Assembly (NCBI RefSeq): GCF_013240295.1 | Contig: NZ_JABETK010000003.1 | Location: 558,001-622,000 of the forward strand | Direction of reading: 5' to 3' | Length of the DNA: 64,000 nucleotides | Origin: Neoaquamicrobium sediminum | GTDB taxonomy: Bacteria > Pseudomonadota > Alphaproteobacteria > Rhizobiales > Rhizobiaceae | Part shown: in pieces, positions 63,739 to 64,000 of the stretch | Position numbering within the stretch: the stretch's first letter is position 1 | Layout of the letters: each line of letters opens with the position of its first letter | The notes under the pieces: model-generated | What the model saw: the letters and a program-made list of their open reading frames with translations, nothing else | The model's database searches: none | What the model was told of the DNA's origin: nothing | Made by a program: the position numbers and the translations under genes

Positions 63739-64000
63739 GACGGACTCCGGCCTTGGCTGAAGCGCCGAGGCAACTGCCCAGCATTGCGGGCGGGAAAGTC
63801 GATGTGATTTGATTGGAGCCTGGCGGACCCGGACGCAGAGCCAGGGGGTCAGATGGCGTCCGGGTCAGCGTCCCGCTTTGAGCAGGCGCGCCCCTTTGGG
63901 GAGCATGAAGGCAGGCGCGGTCAGCATGCGCCGACCCTAGCCGTTCCTGCAGGCGAAGCAACCCCCGAGGGATCGCCTTGCACCGCATCGCGAGTGCGAC
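63739..64000. other. Upstream region of the PTS IIA-like gene
   Basis: About 260 bases to the window end; no complete gene. A minus-strand promoter is expected but no boxes are clear. Confidence 0.35.

Noticed and set aside
1..64000. tRNA, rRNA, riboswitch or replication origin
   Set aside because: I looked for T-loop patterns, rRNA-like text, ribosomal leader motifs and iteron arrays and saw none convincing; a covariance-model search would decide.

Overview
The window looks like the chromosome of an alphaproteobacterium, most likely a member of the Hyphomicrobiales (rhizobial order). The evidence is high GC, alphaproteobacterial protein families (Tim44-like protein, DUF6522-like protein, IS66 and IS5/IS427 elements, DabAB, a class III aminotransferase fusion) and gene style. 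It reads as an accessory or fluid region: five insertion sequences or clear IS remnants plus one short fragment, three toxin-antitoxin or orphan regulatory modules, and many broken genes. No rRNA, tRNA or CRISPR array was recognised.

Layout. 1-8 kb: end of a TerC-family gene, a stand-alone proteasome-like hydrolase, an FAD oxidoreductase, a small membrane operon, a hipBA module with two palindromes upstream, and an IS427-type element. 8-17 kb: small exported proteins, a complete IS66 element with an 8-bp target duplication and a pRiA4b-ORF3-like passenger, a RocB-like M20 peptidase with a frameshift, and an IS3 element. 17-26 kb: a two-component system next to a very large autotransporter adhesin (TIG, Calx-beta, four 99-residue cadherin-like repeats, beta-barrel). 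26-31 kb: an Xre/ParS antitoxin with a broken RES toxin, and an Lrp regulator divergent from a kinase / M23 / class III aminotransferase fusion. 31-40 kb: a compact divergent cluster with a two-component system and a periplasmic molybdopterin-fold protein on one side, and three exported proteins, three membrane proteins and a repeat-bearing VWA protein on the other. 40-49 kb: IS66 remnant, acetyl-CoA synthetase, small membrane proteins, Tim44-like protein, a solitary cytochrome oxidase subunit I, 5-formyl-THF cyclo-ligase with a divergent LysR gene, and a CBS-BON protein. 49-54 kb: dabBA inorganic-carbon pump with a divergent LysR regulator. 54-64 kb: a GNAT/Rnk-like reading frame, a second IS66 that splits a small gene in two, a dadA-alr D-alanine catabolic pair, and a PTS IIA-like gene.

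Many otherwise well-preserved genes are broken by a single-base change, often in a short homopolymer run (autotransporter three times, aminotransferase fusion twice, dabA, dadA, LysR, tnpC and others). This pattern fits sequencing or assembly error at least as well as pseudogenisation, so the frameshifted genes are given at their full reconstructed span with the break noted. The part that most resembles an undescribed system is the 31-40 kb envelope/VWA cluster. The aminotransferase fusion is the most interesting single enzyme.
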